The position numbers and the translations under genes were made by a program. A stretch of 64,000 nt of DNA from Pseudomonas sp. A-RE-19 (lineage in GTDB: Bacteria > Pseudomonadota > Gammaproteobacteria > Pseudomonadales > Pseudomonadaceae). The stretch lies in assembly GCF_019956555.1 (NCBI RefSeq), contig NZ_JAHBDQ010000013.1:62001-126000 (forward strand). The letters are read 5' to 3'. The notes under the pieces are model-generated. The model ran no database searches, was not told where the DNA came from, and was given only the letters and a program-made list of their open reading frames with translations. This document shows, piece after piece, positions 37,952 to 47,143 of the stretch (its first letter is position 1; every line of letters begins with the position of its first letter).

Positions 37952-39880
37952 ATGCACAACACCCTGGAACAGGTTTTCGGTTATCCACAGTTTCGGCCCG
38001 GCCAGGAGGCGGCGGTCAGTGCTGTGTTGGCCGGGCGCTCGGCAGCGGCGATTTTCCCGACCGGTTCGGGCAAGTCTCTTTGTTATCAACTGCCGGCCTT
38101 GTTGCTGCCGCACCTGACATTGGTTGTGTCGCCCCTGTTGGCGCTGATGCAGGATCAGTTAGCGTTCTTGCAGCGCCATGGCATTGCGGCGGGCAGTATC
38201 GATTCGGCTCAGAGCCGTGATGACGCCAGTGACGTGATGGCCCGGGCCAAGTCTGGCGAGTTGAAGATTCTGATGATTTCCGTGGAGCGCCTGAAGAACG
38301 AGCGCTTCCGTAATTTCTTGCAGCAAGTGCCCATCTCGCTGCTGGTAGTGGACGAGGCGCACTGCATCTCGGAGTGGGGCCACAACTTCCGCCCCGATTA
38401 CCTCAAGCTGCCGGACTACCAGCGCCAGTTCAACATCCCTCAGGCCCTGCTGCTGACCGCCACCGCGACACCCAAGGTGATCGCCGACATGGAGGCCAAA
38501 TTCGCCATCGCCCCCGAGGATGTAGTGACCACCGGTTTCTACCGACCCAACCTCAATCTGCTAGTGGAACCGGTACGCGGCCAGGACAAGCGCCGCCGCC
38601 TTGTCGAGTGGATGAGCCAGCGTCCCGGCCAGCCGAGCATCGTCTACGTGACCCTGCAGAAAACCGCTGAGCACATCGCCGAACACCTTGGGCGAAACGG
38701 CATACAGGCCGAGGCCTATCACGCCGGTTTGCCCCATGAGCAACGGGAAGGGATACAGAAGCGATTCATGGGCGGGCAGTCCAATTGCATCGTCGCCACC
38801 ATCGCGTTCGGCATGGGCATCGACAAAAGCGATATTCGCAATGTGGTGCATTTCGACCTGCCCAAATCCATCGAAAACTACAGCCAGGAAATCGGTCGCG
38901 CCGGGCGTGACGGGCAGCCGTCCGATTGCCTGGTATTGGCCAACCGCGACAGCCTCAACGTGCTGGAAAACTTCGTCTACGGCGACACGCCGGAACGGGA
39001 CGGCATTCGCCACGTACTCGACGAGCTGCAAGCCGCCGCGCCAGACGGGCAGTGGGAGTTTCTGCTGGGGCCGCTGGCCGATCAAAGCAACATTCGCCAG
39101 TTACCGCTCAAGACCTTGCTGGTGCAGCTGGAGCTTCGCGGAATAATCGCACCGCGTTATGCCTATTACGCGGAGTACCGTTTCAAGTATTTGCAGGAGC
39201 CCGAGGCTTTGCTGGCCCGTTTCGAGGGTGAGCGCAGGGACTTCGTCTCGGCGATCATTCAGACCTCCAGTCGCGCACGAACCTGGGCCACAGTGAATTT
39301 CGATGCGCTGTATGAGCAGCATTCCGCTGAGCGTAGCCGAGTGGTCAAGGCGCTGGATTACTTCCAGGAAAAGGGTTGGGTCGAGCTTGAGAGCAAGCAG
39401 ATGACCGAGGTTTACAGCCTGCAGCAAGCGGACTTCGATTCCCAAACCCTGAGCGCTGAATTGCACGCCTACTTCACCCGGCACGAGCGCACCGAGGTCG
39501 CGCGGATTCACGCCATGCTGGATCTCTTTGCCACCGACCACTGCCTGGGTTACCGCCTGGCCGAATACTTTGGCGATGAAAACGCACCGAAGCAGTGCGG
39601 GCATTGTTCGGTGTGTCACGGCCACGTGGCACGGCTGCCAGCACCACCGGAATTGCCAGCGCTTGTGGATAAAAACTTCGCGGCGTTGTGTGGTGATTTT
39701 ATCCACAGGCACGAGCAGCACACAGGCCACGTCCCTTCGGCTGAACGCGTAACAAGATTTCTATGCGGGATTAGCGTGCCGTTGTTTACCAAGCTCAAGG
39801 CGCGGGCGATTCCGGGGTTTGCGGCGTTGGAGGATTATCCGTATGCCGAAGTCCGAAAATGGGCGGAGGCAAACCTCTAA
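37952..39880 (+). CDS. recQ: RecQ-family ATP-dependent DNA helicase
   Basis: 642 residues. Helicase motifs: I PTGSGKS (36-42), II VVDEAHCISEWGHNFR, III LLTATATP, and VI QEIGRAGRDGQPSDC. The zinc-binding cluster ends with Cys549, Cys552 and Cys555 (CGHCSVC). The C-terminus has an HRDC-like or WH remainder rather than the full tandem layout, and the protein is shorter than the standard Pseudomonas RecQ, so this may be a second RecQ paralogue. GGAG lies 9 nt before the ATG. Acts in recombination and repair. Confidence 0.88.
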   Translation: MHNTLEQVFGYPQFRPGQEAAVSAVLAGRSAAAIFPTGSGKSLCYQLPALLLPHLTLVVSPLLALMQDQLAFLQRHGIAAGSIDSAQSRDDASDVMARAKSGELKILMISVERLKNERFRNFLQQVPISLLVVDEAHCISEWGHNFRPDYLKLPDYQRQFNIPQALLLTATATPKVIADMEAKFAIAPEDVVTTGFYRPNLNLLVEPVRGQDKRRRLVEWMSQRPGQPSIVYVTLQKTAEHIAEHLGRNGIQAEAYHAGLPHEQREGIQKRFMGGQSNCIVATIAFGMGIDKSDIRNVVHFDLPKSIENYSQEIGRAGRDGQPSDCLVLANRDSLNVLENFVYGDTPERDGIRHVLDELQAAAPDGQWEFLLGPLADQSNIRQLPLKTLLVQLELRGIIAPRYAYYAEYRFKYLQEPEALLARFEGERRDFVSAIIQTSSRARTWATVNFDALYEQHSAERSRVVKALDYFQEKGWVELESKQMTEVYSLQQADFDSQTLSAELHAYFTRHERTEVARIHAMLDLFATDHCLGYRLAEYFGDENAPKQCGHCSVCHGHVARLPAPPELPALVDKNFAALCGDFIHRHEQHTGHVPSAERVTRFLCGISVPLFTKLKARAIPGFAALEDYPYAEVRKWAEANL

Positions 39881-39883
39881 CCT

Positions 39884-39979
39884 GTAGGAGCTGCCGAAGG
39901 CTGCGATCTTTTGATCTTTGGCGATGCTGAAATGGCCGAAGATCAAGATCAAAAGATCGCAGCCTTCGGCAGCTCCTAC
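39884..39979. repeat. REPIN (GATCGCAGCCTTCGGCAGCTCC type)
   Basis: Inverted arms beginning at 39884 and ending at 39979 with a GATC-rich loop. It lies immediately after the helicase stop. Confidence 0.92.
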
Positions 39980-40107
39980 GGGGGAGTCGGTGTTTTTGAA
40001 AGCACATCCATCCGCTGAATGTCGCTCATCACAGGAATACATTTCAAAAAAGCCCGGCGCCTGACTATGGTGAGGACTGTCTTTGGATCGCCAACAAGAG
40101 AACAACC

Positions 40108-41334
40108 ATGAGCCAGACACCGTTCGATATTCAGCGCGCCGCCGTGATTGGCGCGGGCACCATGGGCCGTGGCATTGTCATGTGCCTGGCCAACGCCGGG
40201 GTGCCGGTGCAGTGGGTCGATAACAATCCGCAGATGCTTGAGCAAGCGCTGACCAGCGTGGCGGAGACTTACGCCCACAACGTGCGCCAGGGGCGGATCG
40301 ATCAGGCTGAAGCGGATGCGCGTATTGCACGGGTCACGGCGGCTGCCGATTACGCAGCGATCCGCGATGTCGATCTGGTCATCGAAGCGGTTTACGAAAA
40401 CCTCGAACTGAAGCAAAAAATCTTCCGCGAACTCGACGGCTTGCTCAAACCTGAAGCGATTCTGGCCAGCAATACCTCGGCGCTGGACATCGACGCGATT
40501 GCTGCTGCCACTCGCCGTCCGCAGCAAGTCCTGGGCCTGCACTTTTTCAGCCCGGCGCACATCATGAAATTGCTGGAGATCGTGCGTGGCTCCCAGACGG
40601 CGCCGGCGGTGCTTGATTCTGCCCTGGCGCTGGGCAAACGCATGGACAAGGTCAGCGTGGTCTCGGGCAACTGCCACGGCTTCATCGGCAACCGCATGTT
40701 GCATCCCTATGTGCTCGAAGCGCGCAAGATGCTGCTGGAGGGCGCTTTGCCTTATCAGGTGGATGCGGCGCTGCAAGGTTTTGGTTTCGCCATGGGGCCG
40801 TTCCGCATGTACGACGTGGTTGGCATCGACCTCGAATGGCGCGCTCGGGAACTGGCTGGCAAGGGGCAGGATGCGCCGGAGGTTCAAGTGGACAACCGTT
40901 TGTGCGAGCTGGGGCGTTTCGGTCAGAAGAGTGGTGACGGGTATTACCACTACGAACCGGGCAGTCGTCAGGCCGAGCACGATGTGAAAGTCGATGCGCT
41001 GGTGCTGGAAGTCAGCAAAAGGTTGGGGTTCCAGCGTCGCGAAATTGGCCCTGAAGAGGTTCTGGAGCGCTGTTTGCTGGCGCTGGTCAACGAAGGGGCG
41101 AAGATTCTTCAGGGAGGCATTGCGGCGTCGGCGCACGACATCGATCTGGTGTACCTCAATGGCTATGGCTTCCCGGCGGACAAGGGCGGGCCGATGGCCT
41201 GGGCGGATCAGCAAGGGTTGAAAGATATTCATCTGCGGTTGTTGCAGCTTGAGACCAAGCAGGGCGATCACTGGGCGCCGGCGCGGTTGATTGGTGATCT
41301 GGCGGCAGAGGGTAGAGGCTTTGCTGACATGTGA
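40108..41334 (+). CDS. 3-hydroxyacyl-CoA dehydrogenase
   Basis: 408 residues. NAD-binding domain GAGTMGRGIV (15-24), the catalytic region SNTSALDIDAIA and LGLHFFSPAHIMKLLEIVRG, then two C-terminal helical domains, the second ending in a KGGPMAWADQQG block. This is the dehydrogenase part of the FadB fusion without the hydratase, so it is a stand-alone enzyme of fatty acid or related beta-oxidation. Followed by a thioesterase gene after a REPIN. Exact chain length preference unknown. Confidence 0.9.
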   Translation: MSQTPFDIQRAAVIGAGTMGRGIVMCLANAGVPVQWVDNNPQMLEQALTSVAETYAHNVRQGRIDQAEADARIARVTAAADYAAIRDVDLVIEAVYENLELKQKIFRELDGLLKPEAILASNTSALDIDAIAAATRRPQQVLGLHFFSPAHIMKLLEIVRGSQTAPAVLDSALALGKRMDKVSVVSGNCHGFIGNRMLHPYVLEARKMLLEGALPYQVDAALQGFGFAMGPFRMYDVVGIDLEWRARELAGKGQDAPEVQVDNRLCELGRFGQKSGDGYYHYEPGSRQAEHDVKVDALVLEVSKRLGFQRREIGPEEVLERCLLALVNEGAKILQGGIAASAHDIDLVYLNGYGFPADKGGPMAWADQQGLKDIHLRLLQLETKQGDHWAPARLIGDLAAEGRGFADM

Positions 41335-41361
41335 TCTTATGTGGTGTCTGTGACGGCCTAA

Positions 41362-41452
41362 TCGCGAGCAAGCTCGCTCCCACAGTTGATCTTCATTGAT
41401 CACGGAATTTGTGTACGACCGAAATCCAGTGTGGGAGCGAGCCTGCTCGCGA
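41362..41452. repeat. REPIN (GCGAGCAGGCTCGCTCC type)
   Basis: Inverted arms at 41362-41384 and 41430-41452 between the dehydrogenase and thioesterase genes. Confidence 0.92.
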
Positions 41453-41509
41453 AGGGGGACGACGCGGTTTCACCTTAAACTAGCCATTCAACTCCAGGAA
41501 CCGACACTG

Positions 41510-41941
41510 ATGTCCAACCCGATGCCCCAACGCACCGACTACCCCCACTTCCAGCCCATCACCACCCGCTGGCACGACAATGACACCTATGGTCACGTCA
41601 ACAACGTCACCTACTACAGTTTTTTCGACACAGCGGTGAACACCTACCTGATCGAAGTCGGCGGCCTGGATATTCATGACGGCGAGGTGGTGGGTTTTGT
41701 GGTGAGCTCGGCTTGTGATTATTTTGCCTCCATCGCTTTCCCGGACCGGATCGAGATCGGCCTGCGGGTGGGCAAGTTGGGCAACAGTTCGGTGCAGTAT
41801 GAGCTGGCGGTATTCAAGGCCTTCGATGATGAGGCCTGCGCAGCGGGGCGCTTCGTGCATGTATTCGTGGATCGAGCGTCGAATCAACCGGTGGCGATTC
41901 CTGCCGGGTTGCGCGGGGCATTGGAGCGACTGGCGGTTTGA
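41510..41941 (+). CDS. Acyl-CoA thioesterase, 4-hydroxybenzoyl-CoA/YbgC type
   Basis: 143 residues from the ATG at 41510 (AGGAA about 10 nt upstream); the open frame begins earlier, inside the REPIN, which I reject. Hotdog fold with the catalytic region TRWHDNDTYGHVNNVTYYSF (19-38), in which the Asp of the WHDND motif is the usual active-site residue. Probably hydrolyses acyl-CoAs made or used by the upstream dehydrogenase. A bidirectional terminator follows. Confidence 0.9.
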   Translation: MSNPMPQRTDYPHFQPITTRWHDNDTYGHVNNVTYYSFFDTAVNTYLIEVGGLDIHDGEVVGFVVSSACDYFASIAFPDRIEIGLRVGKLGNSSVQYELAVFKAFDDEACAAGRFVHVFVDRASNQPVAIPAGLRGALERLAV

Positions 41942-41949
41942 GGCGCAAA

Positions 41950-41979
41950 AAAAATCGCAGCCCTTGGGCTGCGATTTTT
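41950..41979. terminator. Bidirectional terminator
   Basis: AAAAATCGCAGCCC-TT-GGGCTGCGATTTTT: a perfect stem flanked by A and T runs, between the converging thioesterase and glycine-zipper genes. Confidence 0.92.
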
Positions 41980-42009
41980 GATCTACCGGTCAACGAGGCG
42001 ATTCAAGCC

Positions 42010-42501
42010 TCAGTCGCGATAGCGATGGTGATGCTTGCGATGGCCGTAGGCATGGCCGCGACCTGGATGGCCGTCACGGTAGTAGCGACGATCATCATCG
42101 TCATAACCACGACGATAGGAACGACGATCATCGTCGTCATTGCTACTGTTGCCCATGTGGTTACCCAGTGCGCCACCGACGCCGCCGCCTGCTGCGGAGC
42201 CGATCAGGCTACCGGTGGTGCCACCCATGCTGCGGCCGACCACGTTACCGCCTGCTGCGCCCAACGCACCGCCAATGGCGGCTTCGCCACGGCTGTGTCT
42301 GTCTGCGCCGACTGCGCTACCACCCGCGCCGCCCAGGGCCGCGCCAATGGTTGAACCTGTACTGCCGCCTAACGACTGACCGACGACCGAGCCAAGAACC
42401 CCGCCCAATGCGCCGCCCACACCTGCTTCGGTGGTGCCGCCAGCAGAAGCGAAGCCACTAGCCAGGCTAAGGGACAACAAGAGAATCGAGGAGAACTTCA
42501 T
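42010..42501 (-). CDS. Glycine-zipper envelope protein with a His/Asp/Arg-rich tail
   Basis: 163 residues with a signal peptide (cut likely after ASA near residue 20). Residues 25-115 are a glycine-rich array of small residues (GVGGALGGVLGSVVGQ, GSTIGAALGGAGG, GSLIGSAAGGGVGGALG), the glycine-zipper pattern of proteins that pack helices in membranes. The last 45 residues are a charged tail with DDDDRRSYRRGYDDDDRR and a histidine run. GAGG precedes the ATG. Probably in the outer membrane or periplasm. Function unknown. Confidence 0.8.
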   Translation of the reverse strand: MKFSSILLLSLSLASGFASAGGTTEAGVGGALGGVLGSVVGQSLGGSTGSTIGAALGGAGGSAVGADRHSRGEAAIGGALGAAGGNVVGRSMGGTTGSLIGSAAGGGVGGALGNHMGNSSNDDDDRRSYRRGYDDDDRRYYRDGHPGRGHAYGHRKHHHRYRD

Positions 42502-42572
42502 AGAGGAACCTCAAGGGGATGACGGCGCGATCCTGAGGCTGTGTCACGGTTGTGACAATAGAAATCCGACGA

Positions 42573-42601
42573 GTAACACGACTTGAGCACAATTCTATAA
42601 G
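42573..42601 (+). promoter_or_regulatory. Candidate sigma-70 promoter for a small RNA
   Basis: GTAACA at 42573-42578, a 17 bp spacer, and TATAAG at 42596-42601 on the plus strand. No protein gene follows on this strand, only a terminator 55 bp on. Confidence 0.5.
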
Positions 42602-42607
42602 TTACTG

Positions 42608-42689
42608 TTTTTTGGGCGGAACTTAAGTGTTTTTCACCGGTCTTTAACTACTTCGCAAAGGCCGTTTTTATACAAAAACGGCCTTTTTT
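42608..42689 (+). ncRNA. Candidate small RNA of about 80 nt
   Basis: A transcript from the promoter at 42573-42601 would begin near 42608 and end at the terminator at 42657-42689. There is no open frame with a ribosome binding site in it. Apart from the terminator the sequence is A/U-rich with GUUUUUUGGG and GUGUUUUUCACC stretches. This is prediction only; the terminator might instead serve the opposite-strand transcript of the molybdoenzyme gene. Confidence 0.4.
42657..42689 (+). terminator. Strong rho-independent terminator
   Basis: AAAGGCCGTTTTT-ATA-CAAAAACGGCCTTTTTT: stem with a seven-T tail on the plus strand. On the minus strand the tail is only TTT followed by G, so the plus direction is favoured. 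Confidence 0.85.
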
Positions 42690-42726
42690 GTGGGCGATTG
42701 AAAAATGGGGGGGCAGCGACATCGCC

Positions 42727-42820
42727 AAAAGATCGCAGCCTTCGGCAGCTCCTACAGAGGCTGCGTTCACCCGCAATGTCGGGTTGGAACACGGACTGTG
42801 GGAGCGAGCCTGCTCGCGAT
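42727..42820. repeat. Two single REP copies of different types
   Basis: A GATCGCAGCCTTCGGCAGCTCC copy at 42727-42755 and a GTGGGAGCGAGCCTGCTCGCG copy at 42796-42820, each without an inverted partner. They lie downstream of the molybdoenzyme gene. Confidence 0.85.
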
Positions 42821-42841
42821 GGCGTCTGCTCAGACGCTGCG

Positions 42842-45190
42842 TTACGCCGACTTCGCCATAATCAACCCAGTCTCACTCGCCGCCTCCAACCGAATCGCCA
42901 CAAACTTCGACGTCGGCGTATGGCTGCCATCCCCGGTGCTTTCCAGCGGCACCAGCGGGTTCACTTCCGGGTAATACGCCGCCGCTTGCCCGGCGGGAAT
43001 ATCAAACGCCAACAGCGTAAAGCCCTTCACCCGCCGCTCGCGGCCATCATCCCAGATCGACACGATGTCAGCCTTCTGCCCGGGCTTGAACCCCAGGCGA
43101 ATGATGTCGGCTTCATTGACGAACAACACATCCCGCTGACCTTTCACCCCGCGATAACGGTCATCAAGACCATAAATCGTGGTGTTGTACTGATCATGCG
43201 AGCGCATCGACTGCATGATCAGGTCCGGCAATATGCCGGTGGCGCGGGTGCGTTCGTGCACCAGGTGTTTGGGCAGCATGTTCGCGCGGAAATTGGCCCG
43301 ACCCGATGGCGTATGCCAGCGACGTGCGCCGGCGCTGTTACCCAGGTGGAAACCGCCCGGGTTCTGAATCCTCTCGTTGAAGTCCCGGAAGCCCGGGATG
43401 GTGTCGGCGATCAGGTCGCGGATGCGGCGGTAATCGGCCACCAGCCAGTTCCAGTCCACCGGTTTGCTGCCCAGGGTCGCGGCGGCAATACCGGCAATGA
43501 TTGCTGGCTCCGAGCGCATCTGGTTCGACAGCGGCTGCAACTGACCGTTGGAGGCGTGGACCATGCTGAACGAGTCTTCCACGGTCACCGCTTGGGCGCC
43601 TTCGGTCTGGATATCGATGTCGGTACGGCCCAGGCACGGCAGGATCAGCGCCTCTTTACCGTGGGCCAAATGGCTGCGGTTGAGCTTGGTGCTGATCTGC
43701 ACGGTCAGGTCGCAGTTGGCCAGGGCCTGGAAGGTGCGGGTGCTGTCTGGCGTGGCTTGGGCGAAGTTACCGCCCAGACCGATGAAGACTTTTGCGCGGC
43801 CGTCGGCCATGGCGTGAATCGCCTCGACCACGTTGTGGCCGTTTTCACGCGGCACCTTGAACTGGAAGCGGCGCTCCAGGGCGTCGAGGAACGCCACGGG
43901 TGGACGCTCGTTGATACCCATCGTCCGGTCGCCCTGCACGTTACTGTGGCCACGCACCGGGCACAGACCGGCACCCGGCCGGCCGATGTTGCCGCGCAAC
44001 AGCATGAGGTTGGCGATTTCCTGGATGGTCGCCACCGAATGGCGATGTTGGGTGATGCCCATGGCCCAGCACATGATCACGTTCTTGCCTTTGGCATACA
44101 TGCGCGCCGCTTGCTCGATCTCCACCTGGGTCAGGCCGGACTGCTCGACGATCTGCTCCCATGGGGTGTCGTCGATGACGCCCATGTATTCCAGCACGTT
44201 GACGGCATGTTCATTGAGGAAGTCGTGATCGAACACCGCCGGGGCGCCAGCCTTCTGCGCGTCGCGTTCCCATTGCAGCAGGAATTTCGCCATGCCGCGC
44301 AGCACCGCCATGTCACCGCCCAATGCCGGTCGGAAGTACGCGGTGTTGGTCGGCTTGTCGCCGTTGGTGAGCATTTCCAGCGGGTGCTGCGGATGCTGGA
44401 AGCGCTCCAGACCGCGTTCTTTCAGCGGGTTGACGCACACCACTTGCGCGCCGCGTTTCACCGCTTCTCGCAGGGGTTCGAGCATCCGTGGGTGGTTGGT
44501 GCCGGGGTTCTGGCCCCAGACGAAAATCGCATCGGCGTGTTCGAAATCATCGAAGGTCACCGTGCCTTTGCCAACGCCGACACTTTGCGCCAAGGCCACA
44601 CCGCTGGCCTCGTGGCACATGTTCGAACAATCGGGAAAATTGTTGGTGCCATAGGCGCGCACGAACAGCTGATAGAGGTACGCCGCTTCGTTGCTGGCGC
44701 GACCCGAGGTGTAGAACTCGGCCTGATCCGGGCTCGACAGGCCGCGCAGATGCTTGGCGATCAGGGTGAAGGCTTCATCCCAGCTGATGGGTTGGTAGCG
44801 ATCGGTTTCGGCGTTGTAGCTCATCGGCTCGGTAAGGCGGCCCTGATATTCAAGCCAGTAGTCGCTCTGCTCCAGCAGGGAGCTGACGCTGTGTTTGGCG
44901 AAGAACGCGCCGTCGACACGCCGTTTGGTCGCTTCCCAGTTCACCGCTTTGGCGCCGTTCTCGCAGAACATCACCATGCCCTTTTCCGGAGAATCGCCCC
45001 AAGCACAACCGGGGCAGTCGAAGCCGCCGTTCTGGTTGGTCTTGAGCATTATGCGGATGTTCTTCAGCGCGTTGTCGCTGGTCAACCAGGCTTGGGCGAC
45101 GCTGATCAGTGCGCCCCAGCCACCGGCTGGGCCTTTGTAGGGCTTGTAGCGGGGGACGGGTTTCTGGTCGGCTTGACGATGTTGGCTCAC
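42842..45190 (-). CDS. FdhF/YdeP-family molybdopterin oxidoreductase
   Basis: 782 residues. N-terminal cluster region with CPGCAWGDSP (about 59-68), then the molybdopterin domains (FYTSGRASNEAAYLYQLFVR, WGQNPGTNHPRML, RGHSNVQGDRTMGI) and a C-terminal dinucleotide-binding domain. The YdeP group resembles formate dehydrogenase H but has no proven formate activity; in E. coli it is linked to acid resistance. fdhD, whose product gives sulfur to formate dehydrogenase cofactors, lies directly upstream with a 4 nt overlap. No partner subunits or membrane anchor are present. Electron acceptor and substrate unknown. Confidence 0.9.
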   Translation of the reverse strand: MSQHRQADQKPVPRYKPYKGPAGGWGALISVAQAWLTSDNALKNIRIMLKTNQNGGFDCPGCAWGDSPEKGMVMFCENGAKAVNWEATKRRVDGAFFAKHSVSSLLEQSDYWLEYQGRLTEPMSYNAETDRYQPISWDEAFTLIAKHLRGLSSPDQAEFYTSGRASNEAAYLYQLFVRAYGTNNFPDCSNMCHEASGVALAQSVGVGKGTVTFDDFEHADAIFVWGQNPGTNHPRMLEPLREAVKRGAQVVCVNPLKERGLERFQHPQHPLEMLTNGDKPTNTAYFRPALGGDMAVLRGMAKFLLQWERDAQKAGAPAVFDHDFLNEHAVNVLEYMGVIDDTPWEQIVEQSGLTQVEIEQAARMYAKGKNVIMCWAMGITQHRHSVATIQEIANLMLLRGNIGRPGAGLCPVRGHSNVQGDRTMGINERPPVAFLDALERRFQFKVPRENGHNVVEAIHAMADGRAKVFIGLGGNFAQATPDSTRTFQALANCDLTVQISTKLNRSHLAHGKEALILPCLGRTDIDIQTEGAQAVTVEDSFSMVHASNGQLQPLSNQMRSEPAIIAGIAAATLGSKPVDWNWLVADYRRIRDLIADTIPGFRDFNERIQNPGGFHLGNSAGARRWHTPSGRANFRANMLPKHLVHERTRATGILPDLIMQSMRSHDQYNTTIYGLDDRYRGVKGQRDVLFVNEADIIRLGFKPGQKADIVSIWDDGRERRVKGFTLLAFDIPAGQAAAYYPEVNPLVPLESTGDGSHTPTSKFVAIRLEAASETGLIMAKSA

Positions 45191-46026
45191 GCTTGATTCT
45201 CAATTGCAGGGCTGTAGACCCGTGGCGCACTTTTCTGCGGCAGGTGGATGAGGTTGAGGTTGTGTCGACGGGCCCATTGCACGGCAAGGCCCGTGGGTGA
45301 CGACAGGCTGACCAGGGTCTGGATGCCTGCGCGTAAAACTTTCTGGATCAATTCGAGGCTGCAACGGCTGGTGACAATCGCCAGACCGCCAGTGGTGGGG
45401 ATTTTCTGGCGGACCAACCCGCCAATCAGCTTGTCGAGGGCGTTGTGCCGGCCGATGTCTTCGCGGCCCAACAGCAATTCGCCTTTAGCGTTCATGAACA
45501 CTGCCGCATGCACCGCGCCGCAATACTGGCCCAGCGGCTGGAATTCGCTGATGCGCTGGCGCAGGCCGTCCAGCCATTCGGCCGGGGGTAGCGGGGCGCC
45601 GGGCAACACTTTGAGGTCGGGCAGCGCTTGCTCCACCGCTTCCACGCCACAGAGCCCGCAACCGCTGGTGCCGGCCAGTTGCCGACGCTGCTGCTTGAGG
45701 TTCCAGAAGGCGCGATTGGCGATGGTCACTTGCGCGTATTGCGCCGAACCCGAGCCGCTGAGTTGCAGGTCGTAGATGTCTGAAGCGTCTTCGATGATGC
45801 CGCTGCCGAGGCTGAAGCCGACGATGAAGTCTTCAAGGTCCGTTGGCGTCACCAACATGACCGCCTGGCTGATGCCGTTATAGGCGATCGCCAACGCGAC
45901 TTCCTCGGCCAACGCGGTGCTGGCCGATTCGGTGTACTCAAGGTTGCTGTAACTGTATGTCTGGCTTGCGGCGGTCGCGGGTGTTTCAACAGCGGGCGCC
46001 GCGCGGGTAGGGCGCTTGGCGTTCAT
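45187..46026 (-). CDS. fdhD: FdhD, sulfurtransferase for formate dehydrogenase
   Basis: 279 residues. Carries the CGLCG motif (Cys123 and Cys126), which passes sulfur from IscS to the molybdenum cofactor of formate dehydrogenase-type enzymes. Other family blocks are EDFIVGFSLGSGII, YCGAVHAAVF and REDIGRHNALDKLIG. Starts the two-gene operon with the YdeP-type enzyme. Confidence 0.93.
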   Translation of the reverse strand: MNAKRPTRAAPAVETPATAASQTYSYSNLEYTESASTALAEEVALAIAYNGISQAVMLVTPTDLEDFIVGFSLGSGIIEDASDIYDLQLSGSGSAQYAQVTIANRAFWNLKQQRRQLAGTSGCGLCGVEAVEQALPDLKVLPGAPLPPAEWLDGLRQRISEFQPLGQYCGAVHAAVFMNAKGELLLGREDIGRHNALDKLIGGLVRQKIPTTGGLAIVTSRCSLELIQKVLRAGIQTLVSLSSPTGLAVQWARRHNLNLIHLPQKSAPRVYSPAIENQA

Positions 46027-46120
46027 TAGGCATCACCGACGGTTTGGTCAGCTTTAAGCCTAGGCGCGTCAACGGGTCGCGTCTAATTGCTATTACTGAT
46101 CTGATGATAGATGACGTCGA

Positions 46121-47008
46121 TCAAGAGTCTGTCGGTGATTTCTGATAGATCGCGAAACAGGCTTCTGCGAGCGCCGAACGGGGAGCGCTGCGACGCATGA
46201 TCAGCCCCAGCCGGGCGAGGGTCCGGGCGCTTTCGATGGGTTGGAGGCGCAAGTGATCGGTGAGGTTTTCCAGGCCACCGTCCAATGGCATCACGGCGCA
46301 GCACAGGCCTCCATGCACGGCTTGTAACAATTGGTGGACCGAATCGGTTTGCAGCAACGGCTGTGGGGTCAGGTTACGGCTGTGGAAGTTATGGTCGATG
46401 GACTGGCGAAAATGCATGCCGCTGGTGAGCATGCCCAAGGGCAGTTCGATCAGCGACTCCCAGCTCAGTGGCGCCTCGCCAAAATTGAAGAAGCGCTGAT
46501 CGTAGAGCAAGCCGATGCGGGTTTCGCTGAAAGCCAGGGAATCGAAACGTTCGCCGTCCAGGCGTTCCAGATAGGAAACGCCGAGGTCGAGGCGATTGTT
46601 TGCCAGTTGTTCAAGGATCTGTTCGGAACTCAGGGCCGAGAGTTCGAAGCGCAGATTCGGATGTTCGGCGTGCAGGCGTTGCATCAGCGGTATCGGGTCG
46701 AAACTCGACAGCGGCACCACCCCCAGACGCAACGTCCCCACGAGGTTACCGCGACAGGCTGCCGCTTCGGCCTGCAAACCGTCGTAGGCCGCCAGCACCG
46801 TACGCGCCCACGCCAGCACACGCTCACCCGGCGCGGTAAAACCTTCGAAGCGTTGGCCACGGTTGACCAGCGGCAGTTCAAGCTCTTCTTCGAGGCTGCG
46901 CAGGCGCATGGACAGGGTCGGCTGGGTGATGTGACAGCGTGCGGCGGCCTGGCCGAAGTGCCGGGTTTCGTCGAGAGCGATGAGGAATTTGAGCTGCTTG
47001 ATGTCCAT
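46121..47008 (-). CDS. LysR-family transcriptional regulator
   Basis: 295 residues. N-terminal HTH (MDIKQLKFLIALDETRHFGQ, CHITQPTLSMRLRSLEEELE) and effector domain from about 90. GGAGCGAAG immediately precedes the ATG. Co-directional with fdhD 95 bp downstream, so it may regulate, or be cotranscribed with, the molybdoenzyme unit. Effector unknown. Confidence 0.88.
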   Translation of the reverse strand: MDIKQLKFLIALDETRHFGQAAARCHITQPTLSMRLRSLEEELELPLVNRGQRFEGFTAPGERVLAWARTVLAAYDGLQAEAAACRGNLVGTLRLGVVPLSSFDPIPLMQRLHAEHPNLRFELSALSSEQILEQLANNRLDLGVSYLERLDGERFDSLAFSETRIGLLYDQRFFNFGEAPLSWESLIELPLGMLTSGMHFRQSIDHNFHSRNLTPQPLLQTDSVHQLLQAVHGGLCCAVMPLDGGLENLTDHLRLQPIESARTLARLGLIMRRSAPRSALAEACFAIYQKSPTDS

Positions 47009-47143
47009 CTTCGCTCCAGGGCGTGGGCAGGGTTTGCGATTCTACCGCCTGCGCGGGGTTGGGTCATTGGTGGCCGGGAACCGGGTTTTGGAAGGCTGGT
47101 CTAGTCTTTGGCGTCTGGAACCTGAACCCCAAGGAGATGAAAC

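Noticed and set aside
42698-45196. Open frame of 832 codons on the plus strand
   Set aside because: Lies exactly opposite the molybdoenzyme gene; it is a shadow of GC-rich codon usage with no ribosome binding site or recognisable protein family.
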